Notes: generated by a model not told the origin, from the letters alone. Positions 13,975 to 23,687 are shown, counted from the stretch's first letter. The stretch is DNA of 26,237 bases from Faecalicoccus sp. (GCA_017941505.1 JAGAWH010000178.1:1-26237); one strand, 5' to 3'. Program-made: numbers and translations.

Positions 13975-15339
13975 ATGGAGATAAAACGAAAAATATATCA
14001 ACAGCTTTTAAATTGGAAAGTGGATGCCCATGGAACGAGAGCTTTGTTAATAGAGGGAGCAAGACGTGTAGGGAAATCAACAATAGCCGAAAAGTTTGCA
14101 CAAGAACAATACAAATCATATATCATCATCGACTTTAATATTGTTTCAAAGGCGGTAAGAGATAATTTTGATAACCTAAATCATTTAGACATCTTTTTTC
14201 AGAACTTAAGTCTAGAATATAATACCAGGCTTTACCGAAGAGATTCTCTCATCGTTTTTGATGAAATTCAAAAGTTTCCAAAAGCCAGGGAAGCTATAAA
14301 ATATCTTGTGGCGGATGGCCGATATGATTACATAGAAACCGGTTCATTAATATCGATCAAAGAGAATGTGACAGATATTACGATTCCTTCTGAGGAAAGA
14401 CAGATAAAAATGTATCCTGTTGATTTTGAGGAATTTCTATGGGCTATGGATGAAGAGCTGCTGGCTGAATATATTGTTAAATGTTGTCGTGAGGGTATAG
14501 CGCTGGAGCAGAAACTTCATGCAAGGGCGATGAGATTATTTCGTGAGTATATGCTTGTAGGAGGGATGCCTCAAAGTATTGTTGCTTATATTGAAAATGA
14601 CCGTGACTTTTATGCCAGCGATGTTCAAAAGCGGGATATTTTAAACTTATACCGAGATGATATACGGAAAGCATCCAGAAGATATAATTCTAAAGTATCG
14701 GCATTATTTGAAAATGTTCCAGGTTATCTTTCTACACATGAAAAGAAGGTTGTCTTGAGTGCTGTAGATGCGAATGGAAAGTATTCTCAATATGATGAAC
14801 CATTGTTTTGGCTGGGTGACTCAATGATTTGTAATCTGTGTTATAAATGCAATGATCCAAATGTGGGCTTTTCACTCACCAAAAATGATTCAGCAGTAAA
14901 ATGTTATATGGGTGATACAGGACTTTTGGTTAGTTTAGCTTTTAGCGAAAATGAAATATCTGATCAACAATTATATAAAGCTATTATGAATGGCAAGCTT
15001 TCTCTGAATGAAGGTATGCTGTATGAAAACGTAATTGCCCAAATGATTACTGCCACAGGAAGAAAATTGTATTTCTATACACGATATAGTAGTGAAAAAC
15101 ATCGTAATGACATAGAGATTGACTTTTTGATATCTAATGAAAGTAAAACAAGTTTTAAGATTTTTCCGATTGAAGTAAAGTCTTCTAAGAATTATTCTAC
15201 AACTTCATTGAATGAATTCAGAAAATTGTATACGAAGAGGATTGCTAAATCATATATCGTTCATCCTAAAAGCTATATGCAGGAAGAAAGTTTAACTAAA
15301 ATACCTCCTTATATGTTTTTTTGTTTATTTTCAAGGTGA
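13975..15339 (+). CDS. AAA_14 / DUF4143 ATPase with C-terminal nuclease-like domain, copy 1
   Basis: The protein is 454 residues; GAGGGG lies 7 nt before the ATG. Walker A is GARRVGKST (28-36), Walker B LIVFDEIQ (92-99), and the ETGS sensor is at 121-124. The C-terminal DUF4143 region holds a PD-(D/E)XK-like set: Glu351 (LYENV), Glu381/Asp383 (EIDFL) and IEVKSS (399-404, Lys402). The family is common in anaerobes and its biological role is not settled; ATP-driven action on DNA is a reasonable expectation. It follows the TA cassettes and is itself followed by the coaX terminator. It is diverged from the second family member at 18481-19797 but has the same domain order, and both have phased repeats upstream. 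Confidence 0.85.
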   Translation: MEIKRKIYQQLLNWKVDAHGTRALLIEGARRVGKSTIAEKFAQEQYKSYIIIDFNIVSKAVRDNFDNLNHLDIFFQNLSLEYNTRLYRRDSLIVFDEIQKFPKAREAIKYLVADGRYDYIETGSLISIKENVTDITIPSEERQIKMYPVDFEEFLWAMDEELLAEYIVKCCREGIALEQKLHARAMRLFREYMLVGGMPQSIVAYIENDRDFYASDVQKRDILNLYRDDIRKASRRYNSKVSALFENVPGYLSTHEKKVVLSAVDANGKYSQYDEPLFWLGDSMICNLCYKCNDPNVGFSLTKNDSAVKCYMGDTGLLVSLAFSENEISDQQLYKAIMNGKLSLNEGMLYENVIAQMITATGRKLYFYTRYSSEKHRNDIEIDFLISNESKTSFKIFPIEVKSSKNYSTTSLNEFRKLYTKRIAKSYIVHPKSYMQEESLTKIPPYMFFCLFSR

Positions 15340-15352
15340 TGTTTTACGGCGT

Positions 15353-15385
15353 AAAAAACGGAGAACTGGTTGTGTCGGTTCTCCG
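15353..15385 (-). terminator. Terminator of the coaBC-coaX operon
   Basis: On the minus strand CGGAGAAC (15385-15378) pairs with GTTCTCCG (15366-15359), 11-nt loop, then six T (15358-15353). On the plus strand the same hairpin lies 20 nt after the ATPase stop with only GTCTTTG behind it, so it may end both. Confidence 0.8.
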
Positions 15386-15393
15386 GTCTTTGT

Positions 15394-16164
15394 TTATAGG
15401 TTTTTATTTTTATCGTAGATGACTTTTAATCCCTTAAAGATTAAGTTTGGATCATAGATATCAATCTGGCGGGAATAGTCGCATACGACACGTCCTAAGC
15501 CGCCGGTTGCGACAACTTTGAAATCTCTTCCTAATTCTTTTTTGAATTGGGAGATGGTATATTCTACACCACCTAAATATTGATAGAAGATACCTGCCTG
15601 CATTTCGGTCTTGGTGTTCTTTGCCTTGATTGTGATCGGATGTTTGATTTCAATTTCCGGAAGTTGGGCAGTCTGTGTCCACAGAGCGTTGGCTCCGGTT
15701 TCAATACCTACCGAAATAGCACCGCACGTAAAGCGGCCTTTTTCGTCGATAAAGTCATAGGTGGTTGCGGTTCCGAAATCTACCACAAGAACCGGACCGC
15801 CGTATTCATGGAAGGCACCGGCTGCATCGGCAATACGGTCAGAACCCACGCTTTTTGGATTTTCAAGCTGAATGCTGATACCACTTTTTACGCCCGGACC
15901 GACGACGATTGGATCGATACCGATGAATTTAATAATTCCGTTACGGAAGGAGTGCATGACCTTTGGTACAACGCTGGATACGATGACATCGTCGATGTTG
16001 TCTCTGTGTACGTTGGAGTTATCTAAAAAGGTCTTCAACATAAATCCATATTCGTCACTGGTTCTTCGAACCTTTGTGGTTAAGCGGTAATTACCGATTA
16101 ATTTATCTTCATCAAAAATACCGATGGTAATATTTGTGTTTCCGATATCAATTACTACTAACAT
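15394..16164 (-). CDS. coaX: Type III pantothenate kinase
   Basis: The protein is 256 residues. ASKHA-fold landmarks are DIGNTN (6-11, phosphate loop), PGVKSGI (90-96), GSDR (107-110) and DFGTATTYD (129-137). It phosphorylates pantothenate with ATP, the first step of coenzyme A synthesis; type III enzymes are typically insensitive to CoA feedback. The ATG overlaps the end of coaBC by 7 nt, so the two proteins, which catalyse consecutive parts of the pathway, are translationally coupled. Full length and intact. Confidence 0.95.
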   Translation of the reverse strand: MLVVIDIGNTNITIGIFDEDKLIGNYRLTTKVRRTSDEYGFMLKTFLDNSNVHRDNIDDVIVSSVVPKVMHSFRNGIIKFIGIDPIVVGPGVKSGISIQLENPKSVGSDRIADAAGAFHEYGGPVLVVDFGTATTYDFIDEKGRFTCGAISVGIETGANALWTQTAQLPEIEIKHPITIKAKNTKTEMQAGIFYQYLGGVEYTISQFKKELGRDFKVVATGGLGRVVCDYSRQIDIYDPNLIFKGLKVIYDKNKNL

Positions 16165-17360
16165 GTCTGATCCTCAATTTCTTTCATTGTTTTAAGAATT
16201 ATAACACCAAGTTCTTCTTTTGTGCATTTTGGCAGGTGTGAAAGAGAATCTTTTTTTACCAAAGTTACGACATTGGTGTCGGTTCCAAATCCTGCTCCTT
16301 CGGTGTTGAGATTATTTCCAATCAACATGTCACAGTTTTTCTTTTTTAATTTCTCGGATGCGTTTTTATCCAAATCCTGGGTTTCCATCGCAAAGCCGCA
16401 TACGATTTGATTGTCGCGCTTTCTTTCACCGATGGTTGCCAGAATGTCCGGGTTACGAACTAAAGTGATTGTTAAATCATCACCGGATTTTTTGATCTTC
16501 TGATCAGCAACTTCAGCCGGACGGTAGTCGGCAATGGCGGCTGCCATAATGATATAGTCAACTTCATCTAAGCGGGAGATGATCGCATCATACATATCTC
16601 TTGCCGAGCGGATAGATACCATTTCAGCACCCGATACCGGAGCTAAAGACACCGGACCGGAAACCAGGGTAACCCTTGCTCCCATCTGCACGGCCGCCTT
16701 TGCGATCGCATATCCCTGCTTGCCGCTGGAGTGGTTGGTGATATAGCGAACCGGGTCTAAGGCTTCCTGGGTAGGACCGGCAGAGACTAAGACGTGTTTA
16801 CCTTTTAAAATCTGTTCTTCTTGAAGCGTATCTACAATCAGCTTTTCGATATCTTCAACGGCAGGTAACTTGCCTTTTCCGACGTCGTTACATGCCAAAT
16901 GACCGGTTACAGGCTCCATAACGATGTAACCTAGCTGTTTTGCACGTTCAATATTGGCTGCAGTGACAGGATTTTCCATCATATGAACATTCATAGCCGG
17001 GCAGATGATCTTCTTGCCATGGCAGGCTAAAAATGTGGTGGAGACTAAATCGTCACTGATTCCGTGTACTGCCTTTGCGATAGCGTTGGCAGTTGCCGGA
17101 ACTAATATCACAAGATCGCACCAATTGGCCAGTGTAATATGAGCAATTGGATCTTCGTTGGTTTCATCAAATAAATCGGTTTCTACTTTATGATGGCACA
17201 GAGCTTCAAAGGTGATGGGACTCACAAACTTAGCTGCGCTTTTTGTCATCATAACGCGTACTTCCATATCTTCATGTTTGGTTAAACGGCTTACCAGATC
17301 GCACGCCTTATAAGCGGCAATACCTCCGGTTACACCGACAAGAATATGTTTTTTGATCAT
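16158..17360 (-). CDS. coaBC: Bifunctional phosphopantothenoylcysteine synthetase/decarboxylase
   Basis: The protein is 400 residues from the ATG at 17360, behind AAGGAGG (8 nt); codons further upstream lack a ribosome site. The CoaC flavoprotein domain (1-180) shows GVTGGIAAYK, the active-site His74 (PIAHI), PAMNVHM (121-127) and the substrate-clamp Cys157 (GHLACNDVGKG). The CoaB domain (from about 187) has VSAGPTQEALDPVRYITNHS and the AAAIADYRPAEVADQKIKKS substrate region. It couples 4'-phosphopantothenate with cysteine (CTP-dependent) and decarboxylates the product. First gene of the operon with coaX. Confidence 0.96.
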   Translation of the reverse strand: MIKKHILVGVTGGIAAYKACDLVSRLTKHEDMEVRVMMTKSAAKFVSPITFEALCHHKVETDLFDETNEDPIAHITLANWCDLVILVPATANAIAKAVHGISDDLVSTTFLACHGKKIICPAMNVHMMENPVTAANIERAKQLGYIVMEPVTGHLACNDVGKGKLPAVEDIEKLIVDTLQEEQILKGKHVLVSAGPTQEALDPVRYITNHSSGKQGYAIAKAAVQMGARVTLVSGPVSLAPVSGAEMVSIRSARDMYDAIISRLDEVDYIIMAAAIADYRPAEVADQKIKKSGDDLTITLVRNPDILATIGERKRDNQIVCGFAMETQDLDKNASEKLKKKNCDMLIGNNLNTEGAGFGTDTNVVTLVKKDSLSHLPKCTKEELGVIILKTMKEIEDQTC

Positions 17361-17386
17361 GAAGAATTCCTCCTTAACGCAAATCA

Positions 17387-17415
17387 ATTATATCTTAAGT
17401 GTTTTTTTTACTCAA
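17387..17415 (-). promoter_or_regulatory. Promoter of coaBC-coaX
   Basis: On the minus strand TTGAGT (17415-17410), 17-bp spacer, TATAAT (17392-17387), 27 bp before the coaBC start. Confidence 0.75.
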
Positions 17416-17469
17416 TTGTATTTATCGTCATTGGGATTTTGTTCTAAGATGGAGATGGAGGTGTCAACG

Positions 17470-18444
17470 ATGTCAAATATTACCGACCGTTACGTGATTG
17501 ATTTAATGGCTTTAAAAGACAGGGTACTGGAGATGGATATTATCGATACTTTACCCTGGGACTATATGACAAGAACAGAACATACCAATGCCTTGATTCA
17601 TAAATTAAATGATTATTTGAACTTTATCTATGGAGGACAGCTTTACGAACATCATCCAAAAGAGACCTTTGATTCCGTTAAAATACGGCTGATCGGGCAG
17701 TATCCTTTCAGTCAATATGCCTTAAATCTGTTTGAAAAGGTAAAGTTACAGATGAAACCGGGGTGTAACTTTGTATGGAACCATGATTTAGAGGCTTCTG
17801 ACAACTTTGAGGATGGTTTCAGCGATGATTTTGTGCTGGATATGGATAAAGTATATCCAAGGCTTAAAAAGAACTGGGCAAAGGATCCGTTCAAAGAAAT
17901 TGCCTTATTCAATTACTCAGCACCGGATGGAAAGCTCAATGCACCGATGCTTCGGATATGGGATAGCTATGTTGAATTGTTTATGCAGGACATGGGGGAT
18001 CAGTTTATTTATCTTGATTATGATAAGCTGCCGGAAGATATTGATGTACACGCATTATCGCAAAGGGCTCATCATAATTTGGTTGAAAACGTGACATACC
18101 GCATGGAAGAAAGCAGGGAAAAGGGAATCTACGGAATCTTAGCCGGTGGTGATTTTGAAGCGGAGTCTTTGTGTTTCAATGATATATGGAAAGATTGCAG
18201 CGATATAATAGATGGGGATCTTTGTATCGCGGTTCCGACAAAGGATATGGTCCTGTTCACAAAACTGGATGATGCAAAACTGGTTAAGAAGCTATTTAAA
18301 ATGGCAGAAAGAACATATATAAGAAATGAAAGTGAATCCCCGGAATTGTTGTTTTCAATTGATGTTTTTGAATATCACAGGGATACAAAAGAATTAACGA
18401 TAACGGATAAACAATTCATGAAAAAGGAATTGAGATTTAGTTAG
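17470..18444 (+). CDS. DUF1444-like protein
   Basis: The protein is 324 residues from the ATG at 17470, which has GGAGGTG 7 nt upstream; the frame is open further but crosses the coaBC promoter. The segment LAGGDFEAESLCFNDIWKDC...GDLCIAVPTKDMVLF matches the pattern of the DUF1444 (YtpQ-like) domain, whose function is unknown. There is no signal peptide or membrane helix, so it is cytoplasmic. Divergent from coaBC and monocistronic, with its own terminator. The assignment rests on one conserved block and is moderate. Confidence 0.6.
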   Translation: MSNITDRYVIDLMALKDRVLEMDIIDTLPWDYMTRTEHTNALIHKLNDYLNFIYGGQLYEHHPKETFDSVKIRLIGQYPFSQYALNLFEKVKLQMKPGCNFVWNHDLEASDNFEDGFSDDFVLDMDKVYPRLKKNWAKDPFKEIALFNYSAPDGKLNAPMLRIWDSYVELFMQDMGDQFIYLDYDKLPEDIDVHALSQRAHHNLVENVTYRMEESREKGIYGILAGGDFEAESLCFNDIWKDCSDIIDGDLCIAVPTKDMVLFTKLDDAKLVKKLFKMAERTYIRNESESPELLFSIDVFEYHRDTKELTITDKQFMKKELRFS

Positions 18445-18451
18445 AGAGAAA

Positions 18452-18481
18452 AGGCAGCCACCACTTTGTGACTGCCTGTTT
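18452..18481. terminator. Bidirectional terminator between converging genes
   Basis: GGCAGCCAC / GTGACTGCC stem with one mismatch and loop CACTTT, A-run on the left and TTTT on the right. It serves the DUF1444-like gene and the converging ATPase gene. Confidence 0.7.
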
Positions 18482-19797
18482 TAAATAAACATGACCATAT
18501 AGTGCGGCAGGGTGAGCTTCCCATCTGAAAAACCAGTGTTACCATTGACCAATTTATATGCGATTTCCGGGGTGTAATCTTCAATGAAGCCATTCAAAGA
18601 TACAGTGGAAGTGTTTCCTGCTTTTACTTCAATAGGAATAACCTGCCCGTTCTTTTCGATGATGAATTCTAATTCACGGTTGTCATTCGGTTTATAGTAA
18701 TACAGTTTATATCCATTTTTTACTAAAGCTTCACTGATTACATTTTCATAGATGCCGCCCTTAGCGTTTCCTTTTAGAGTGTTATTTAATAAAGCTCTTT
18801 TTGTTTCAAAACCATAGACAGCACACAATAAACCGGTATCATTGAAATACAGTTTGAATTGGTTTTCATACGCATTCGCCATTAAAGGGATGTAGGCTTC
18901 ATGAACATTATATGAAGCGTTCACAAGAGAAGAATCGATCAGCCCGGTAATGCTGTTGCCATATTTTTTTGAAGTCTGTCCTTTTTCTACGTTGCTGAAT
19001 TGAAATTTTTTCAATTCCTTTGCCAATTGTTTCGGAATCGCATCATAACATCTTTTGACTTTAACTTTGTTGGCTCCTTTTGCGTGTTTTGAAATATCGA
19101 AATTATAGTCTTCAAGAATTCGGTTTTGAATTCTGGCAGCCATGTTAAAATCATGGTTTTCTACAAAGTTATTAACAACTTCCGGCATTCCTCCAATAAC
19201 CATATATTCGCGGAACAATTCTTCATACATATTATTCAATTCTTCCGGAACCTTTTTTCTCTGATCAAAGTATTCTTTCAATATTTCTATGGCATTTTGA
19301 TAACCGTTTGCCCAAAGATATTCTTCAAAATCTAAAGAATACATTGTAATAAAATCTTCATACCCGGTAGGAACCGACTCCGGTTCTTCGACATCAGGGT
19401 CAGCGTCTTCTCCATAGGTAAGATCTAAAAGAGAACCGGAAGTAATCACATCGAACCTTCCGTCTTCGGCTAAAAATTTAATAGCTGTTCTTGCACTCCC
19501 GCAGGCTTGTATCTCATCTAGAAAAATCAGAGTATTGTTCTCGATTAATTGTATATCTTGAATTTGAGCGGTTAATCTTTTGTATATATTATCAGCTGTC
19601 AAATCACCGGAGAAAACGGCTTTTAATTCTTTCTGCCTTAGAAAGTTGATCTCGATGAAAGAAGCGTATTCTTTTTTTCCAAACTCACGAATGATAAACG
19701 TTTTGCCTACCTGTCTTGCTCCTTTGACCATAAGACAGGAATTTTTATGTGTAGTTTTCCAATTCAACAAGACATTATATATTTTTCTTTTTAACAT
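18481..19797 (-). CDS. AAA_14 / DUF4143 ATPase with C-terminal nuclease-like domain, copy 2
   Basis: The protein is 438 residues; AGGTGA lies 7 nt before the ATG. Walker A is GARQVGKT (26-33), Walker B LIFLDEIQ (90-97), and the TSGS sensor is at 119-122. The DUF4143 region has Glu351 (IYENV), ELEFI (375-379) and IEVKAG (389-394), the same PD-(D/E)XK-like constellation as copy 1. An acidic insert (DADPDVEEPESVP, about 131-143) is absent from copy 1. Overall similarity to copy 1 is family level, so this is not a recent duplicate. Upstream lies its own four-copy array with exactly 33-bp period. Role unknown; see the paired-array finding. Confidence 0.85.
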   Translation of the reverse strand: MLKRKIYNVLLNWKTTHKNSCLMVKGARQVGKTFIIREFGKKEYASFIEINFLRQKELKAVFSGDLTADNIYKRLTAQIQDIQLIENNTLIFLDEIQACGSARTAIKFLAEDGRFDVITSGSLLDLTYGEDADPDVEEPESVPTGYEDFITMYSLDFEEYLWANGYQNAIEILKEYFDQRKKVPEELNNMYEELFREYMVIGGMPEVVNNFVENHDFNMAARIQNRILEDYNFDISKHAKGANKVKVKRCYDAIPKQLAKELKKFQFSNVEKGQTSKKYGNSITGLIDSSLVNASYNVHEAYIPLMANAYENQFKLYFNDTGLLCAVYGFETKRALLNNTLKGNAKGGIYENVISEALVKNGYKLYYYKPNDNRELEFIIEKNGQVIPIEVKAGNTSTVSLNGFIEDYTPEIAYKLVNGNTGFSDGKLTLPHYMVMFI

Positions 19798-19829
19798 AAT
19801 ATTTCACCTGTTTCTATTGTATCACGGAA

Positions 19830-19961
19830 GGAATAAAATCGGATACTCTAAGCGCAAAAAAAGGAATAAAATCGGAAGGTTAAAATGCAGAAAAAGGAAT
19901 AAAATCGGATACTCAAAACGTAAAAAAAGGAATAAAAACGGGATATCATCATTAACACGAA
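19830..19961 (-). repeat. Four-copy phased array, exact 33-bp period, before AAA ATPase 2
   Basis: Plus-strand units begin GGAATAAAA at 19830, 19863, 19896 and 19929. The block GGAATAAAATCGGA is exact in the first three, and units 1 and 3 continue TACTC; unit 4, furthest from the gene, is degenerate (GGAATAAAAACGGGATATC). In gene direction each unit reads T-run, TGCGC-like, GAGTATCC, GATTTTATTCC. Conservation is best near the gene, and the array ends about 33 bp before the ATG over the promoter zone. No good -35 is visible; TACAAT at about 19814-19819 is a possible -10. Confidence 0.8.
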
Positions 19962-19968
19962 AAATTTT

Positions 19969-19982
19969 TGCGTATTTACGCA
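19969..19982. repeat. Palindrome TGCGTA-TT-TACGCA beyond the 33-bp array
   Basis: Perfect 6-bp arms flanked by T- and A-runs, just upstream of the array (relative to the ATPase gene). TGCGTA also occurs in the 34-bp array of the other ATPase (units 3 and 4), the only clear sequence link between the two control regions. Confidence 0.5.
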
Positions 19983-20036
19983 TTTTTATTACGAGTAGTT
20001 TTTTATCGATTCACGAGGTCAATAAGGATTCTATAT

Positions 20037-20065
20037 AAAAAAACAGTCACTTTTTCAGTGACTGT
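20037..20065 (-). terminator. Terminator of the GH1 gene
   Basis: Perfect 9-bp stem ACAGTCACT / AGTGACTGT with 5-nt loop; on the minus strand it is followed by a T-run (20043-20037). 10 nt after the GH1 stop. Confidence 0.85.
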
Positions 20066-20074
20066 CTGATAATT

Positions 20075-21598
<1,524 letters not shown>

Positions 21599-22231
21599 TC
21601 ATTCATCAAGCATGTTATTGATATCAACAATCCAGCTATCATTATCTGATTCAAGATAGATTGCAAGCTGATCAAAATTACTGCTGTTTTTCTCGTTGTC
21701 GTTAATCGATTTCAAGCAGACTCTTTTTTTCATCAGCATATAGTTTTCTGATGTAATAAACTGCATTACCCTTTTAATTTGTTCCTTTTTGGCACGATAG
21801 TGTTCTACTCCTGTGAATTGTTCTATGACAGGGGCATTGATCTTTTTGGCGGGTGATTTTAAATCAATATCTGCCCAATGTTTGACGATAACATCCATTG
21901 TGCAGGGATTTCCAAAAATAATGACCCTTTCCGCTGCATTATCTACACCGTGGAATTCATTGATTTTGTGCTTGATATCAATATATTGTTCATATGGCTT
22001 ACGGTCGGTATCACAGAATATGAGAACAATATCACTTGAGCCGTTTTGGAATTTGTCCTGATAGCGTGCAGGGATATTACCGTTTCCTTTTGCGTTAATT
22101 AGCTCAATATCGTAATGATCATCCCAGACACCAAGTGAGTTCAGTTTGCCTAAATAATAAAACTCTTCATTTCCTTCGCAAATGATGCACACCTTAGTCT
22201 TTGCAGCAAAAGAAGGAAGTCTTCTAACTAT
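21599..22231 (-). CDS. RloB-like TOPRIM nuclease partner of the adjacent ATPase, probable AUA start
   Basis: About 210 residues if begun at ATA 22231-22229, which sits 6 nt after AAAGGAGG; the first standard start, GTG 22192, has no ribosome site and would cut off the first 13 residues (VRRLPSFAAKTK follows the ATA). The TOPRIM-like fold is suggested by VCIICEGNEEFYYL (Glu19), IVLIFCDTDRKP (Asp74, Asp76) and FGNPCTMDVIVKHW, which matches the position of the NPC..E.W..H motif of RloB proteins. The frame overlaps the ATPase stop by 8 nt, so the two are coupled. ATPase plus separate TOPRIM recalls PARIS, AbiL and RloA/RloB phage-defence modules. Exact system unassigned. Confidence 0.65.
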   Translation of the reverse strand: MVRRLPSFAAKTKVCIICEGNEEFYYLGKLNSLGVWDDHYDIELINAKGNGNIPARYQDKFQNGSSDIVLIFCDTDRKPYEQYIDIKHKINEFHGVDNAAERVIIFGNPCTMDVIVKHWADIDLKSPAKKINAPVIEQFTGVEHYRAKKEQIKRVMQFITSENYMLMKKRVCLKSINDNEKNSSNFDQLAIYLESDNDSWIVDINNMLDE

Positions 22232-23495
22232 CGTCTTCCTCCTTTCGTTTATTACCTTTGATATCCAGTAATGTATTGATGAGTTCCGGATCAGGGAGTG
22301 CTCCTAATATTCCTTTCCTGTATTTTTCCATGATGTCGGTTGTATCCCTTACTCCTTTTTCTGCGGTGAAATCTGCCAGGGAGTATACATATACTCCGCT
22401 TTCATCCTTATGAACAAACCAAATCTGCTCTTTGCGAAAGATACGTTTACAATCCATTAAATTAATATCATGGACAGTACAAATTAGCTGTGCATTTGTA
22501 TTTAATTCATTGTTGAACATCGATACAATAGCTCTTGTTAACTTGAAGTGGATACTGCTGTCAAGCTCATCAACAACTAAAATACGTCCCTTTTCGAGAG
22601 CTTCTATGATATAACTGGCAAGGGCGGCAATCTTTTTTGTTCCGGTAGAATCAAAAAGTATACTTGGTACAGCAATTCCTTTATATACAGATACAAGACG
22701 AATTTGGTCAAGCAACTGATCGGGAAGGTTTAGGACTGCTTCTTCAGCTTTATCATCGGCCTCTATGTTTAATTGTAAATTTTCAAGGTCTCCGTATTTG
22801 TAATCATCCAAATAAAGATCGGCATTTTTAATAAACGCAACTACTTTTTCTTGAATGGCATCTTTATTTTTTAGAAGCTCAATGGTTTTTTTCATCGGAA
22901 TGTTGTTCATGTTGATGACATCAATGCTTGAAGCAAAGGAAATCAGAAGCCGCTTGAGTTGATCCAACCGCTCAAACTTTTTGGTATCTACGGTATAAAC
23001 TAAAAGATTGTTGCCGGCGAAAATTGACATCATTGTCTGCAGATTTGGATCTAAACAATAATATTGTCCGTTTTGGTCATCTTTTAATACCCAAATTTCT
23101 TCTTTTTCATTGCCGTATTTGTCTTTATAAATCTGCGCAAATCGTTCATATATATATTCCCGTGTCTCGGAGTCATATTTTACATCGTATGAATATTCGC
23201 TGCCGGAAGATAAAAAGGTTACCCCCAATTCACAAATTGAATTTTGAGAAAACATGTTTGGCATGATATCGACATCTTCGCCCAGAAGTATTTGTTTAAT
23301 TGCCCGGATACATTTAACAAGACATGTCTTGCCGGCGTTGTTGGGACCATATATGCCTGCAACTTTAAGCACATTAAAGTTATTCTCTTTATGAACGTTT
23401 GACGCAAATTTTTTATTTCGCATATCTGCTTTCATAGAAAAGATGATTTCATCTTGAAAGGCGAAACAATTCTTTACTCTTATTTCGATAATCAT
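22224..23495 (-). CDS. AAA_15/AAA_21 (OLD-like, ABC-type) ATPase of a two-gene defence-like module
   Basis: The protein is 423 residues; GGAGG lies 7 nt before the ATG. It begins IEIRVKNCFAFQDEIIFSM, the N-terminal strand pair of OLD/RecF-type ATPases. Walker A is GPNNAGKT (50-57), the ABC signature region DSTGTKKIAAL (282-292), Walker B ILVVDELDSS (305-314) and the H-loop TVHD (His342). The middle (60-280) is helical and lacks known motifs. It carries no TOPRIM domain; the next gene encodes one. Such ATPases sense infection and control the partner nuclease. The promoter lies in a perfect 17-bp palindrome. Confidence 0.83.
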   Translation of the reverse strand: MIIEIRVKNCFAFQDEIIFSMKADMRNKKFASNVHKENNFNVLKVAGIYGPNNAGKTCLVKCIRAIKQILLGEDVDIMPNMFSQNSICELGVTFLSSGSEYSYDVKYDSETREYIYERFAQIYKDKYGNEKEEIWVLKDDQNGQYYCLDPNLQTMMSIFAGNNLLVYTVDTKKFERLDQLKRLLISFASSIDVINMNNIPMKKTIELLKNKDAIQEKVVAFIKNADLYLDDYKYGDLENLQLNIEADDKAEEAVLNLPDQLLDQIRLVSVYKGIAVPSILFDSTGTKKIAALASYIIEALEKGRILVVDELDSSIHFKLTRAIVSMFNNELNTNAQLICTVHDINLMDCKRIFRKEQIWFVHKDESGVYVYSLADFTAEKGVRDTTDIMEKYRKGILGALPDPELINTLLDIKGNKRKEEDDS

Positions 23496-23532
23496 AAGCG
23501 GTCCTCCATATATATCTTTAGTTTGTAATCAT

Positions 23533-23562
23533 ATTATATAGCTCTATATATTTTTTATGCAA
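23533..23562 (-). promoter_or_regulatory. Promoter of the ATPase-TOPRIM operon
   Basis: On the minus strand TTGCAT (23562-23557), 18-bp spacer, TATAAT (23538-23533). The -35 lies in one arm of the palindrome at 23545-23585. Confidence 0.65.
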
Positions 23563-23585
23563 TAAAAATGCATAAAAAATATATA
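23545..23585. repeat. Perfect 17-bp inverted repeat over the ATPase promoter
   Basis: Arms 23545-23561 (TATATATTTTTTATGCA) and 23569-23585 (TGCATAAAAAATATATA) match perfectly around 7 nt. It covers the -35 and spacer of the ATPase promoter and lies downstream of the peptidase terminator, so it is better read as an operator than a terminator. Confidence 0.75.
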
Positions 23586-23611
23586 TTTAGAGATTTGGAA
23601 TTAAATAAGTA

Positions 23612-23630
23612 TTACATTGAGGCAATGTAA
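23612..23630. repeat. Inverted repeat TTACATTG-AGG-CAATGTAA
   Basis: Perfect 8-bp arms with a 3-nt centre between the peptidase terminator and the ATPase promoter. Neither strand has a good T-tract after it; possible second operator or RNA hairpin. Confidence 0.4.
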
Positions 23631-23667
23631 AAAGCACAGTATCCACTTCATTTAAGTAGAACTGCGC
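23629..23667 (-). terminator. Terminator of the XRE-ImmA/IrrE operon
   Basis: On the minus strand the arms GCGCAGTTCTACTT and AAGTGGATACTGTGC pair imperfectly around a short loop and are followed by TTTTT (23633-23629), about 20 nt after the peptidase stop. Confidence 0.6.
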
Positions 23668-23687
23668 CTGCGGGCATTTCATTTTTT

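Noticed and set aside
15580..16026. 148-codon plus-strand frame
   Set aside because: Entirely antisense to coaX, with no ribosome site and shadow-like composition.
19580..20038. Plus-strand frame with an 11-residue repeat (RNKIGYSKRKK type)
   Set aside because: The protein repeat is a by-product of the 33-bp DNA array (33 = 11 codons), and the rest is antisense to the ATPase gene. No ribosome site.
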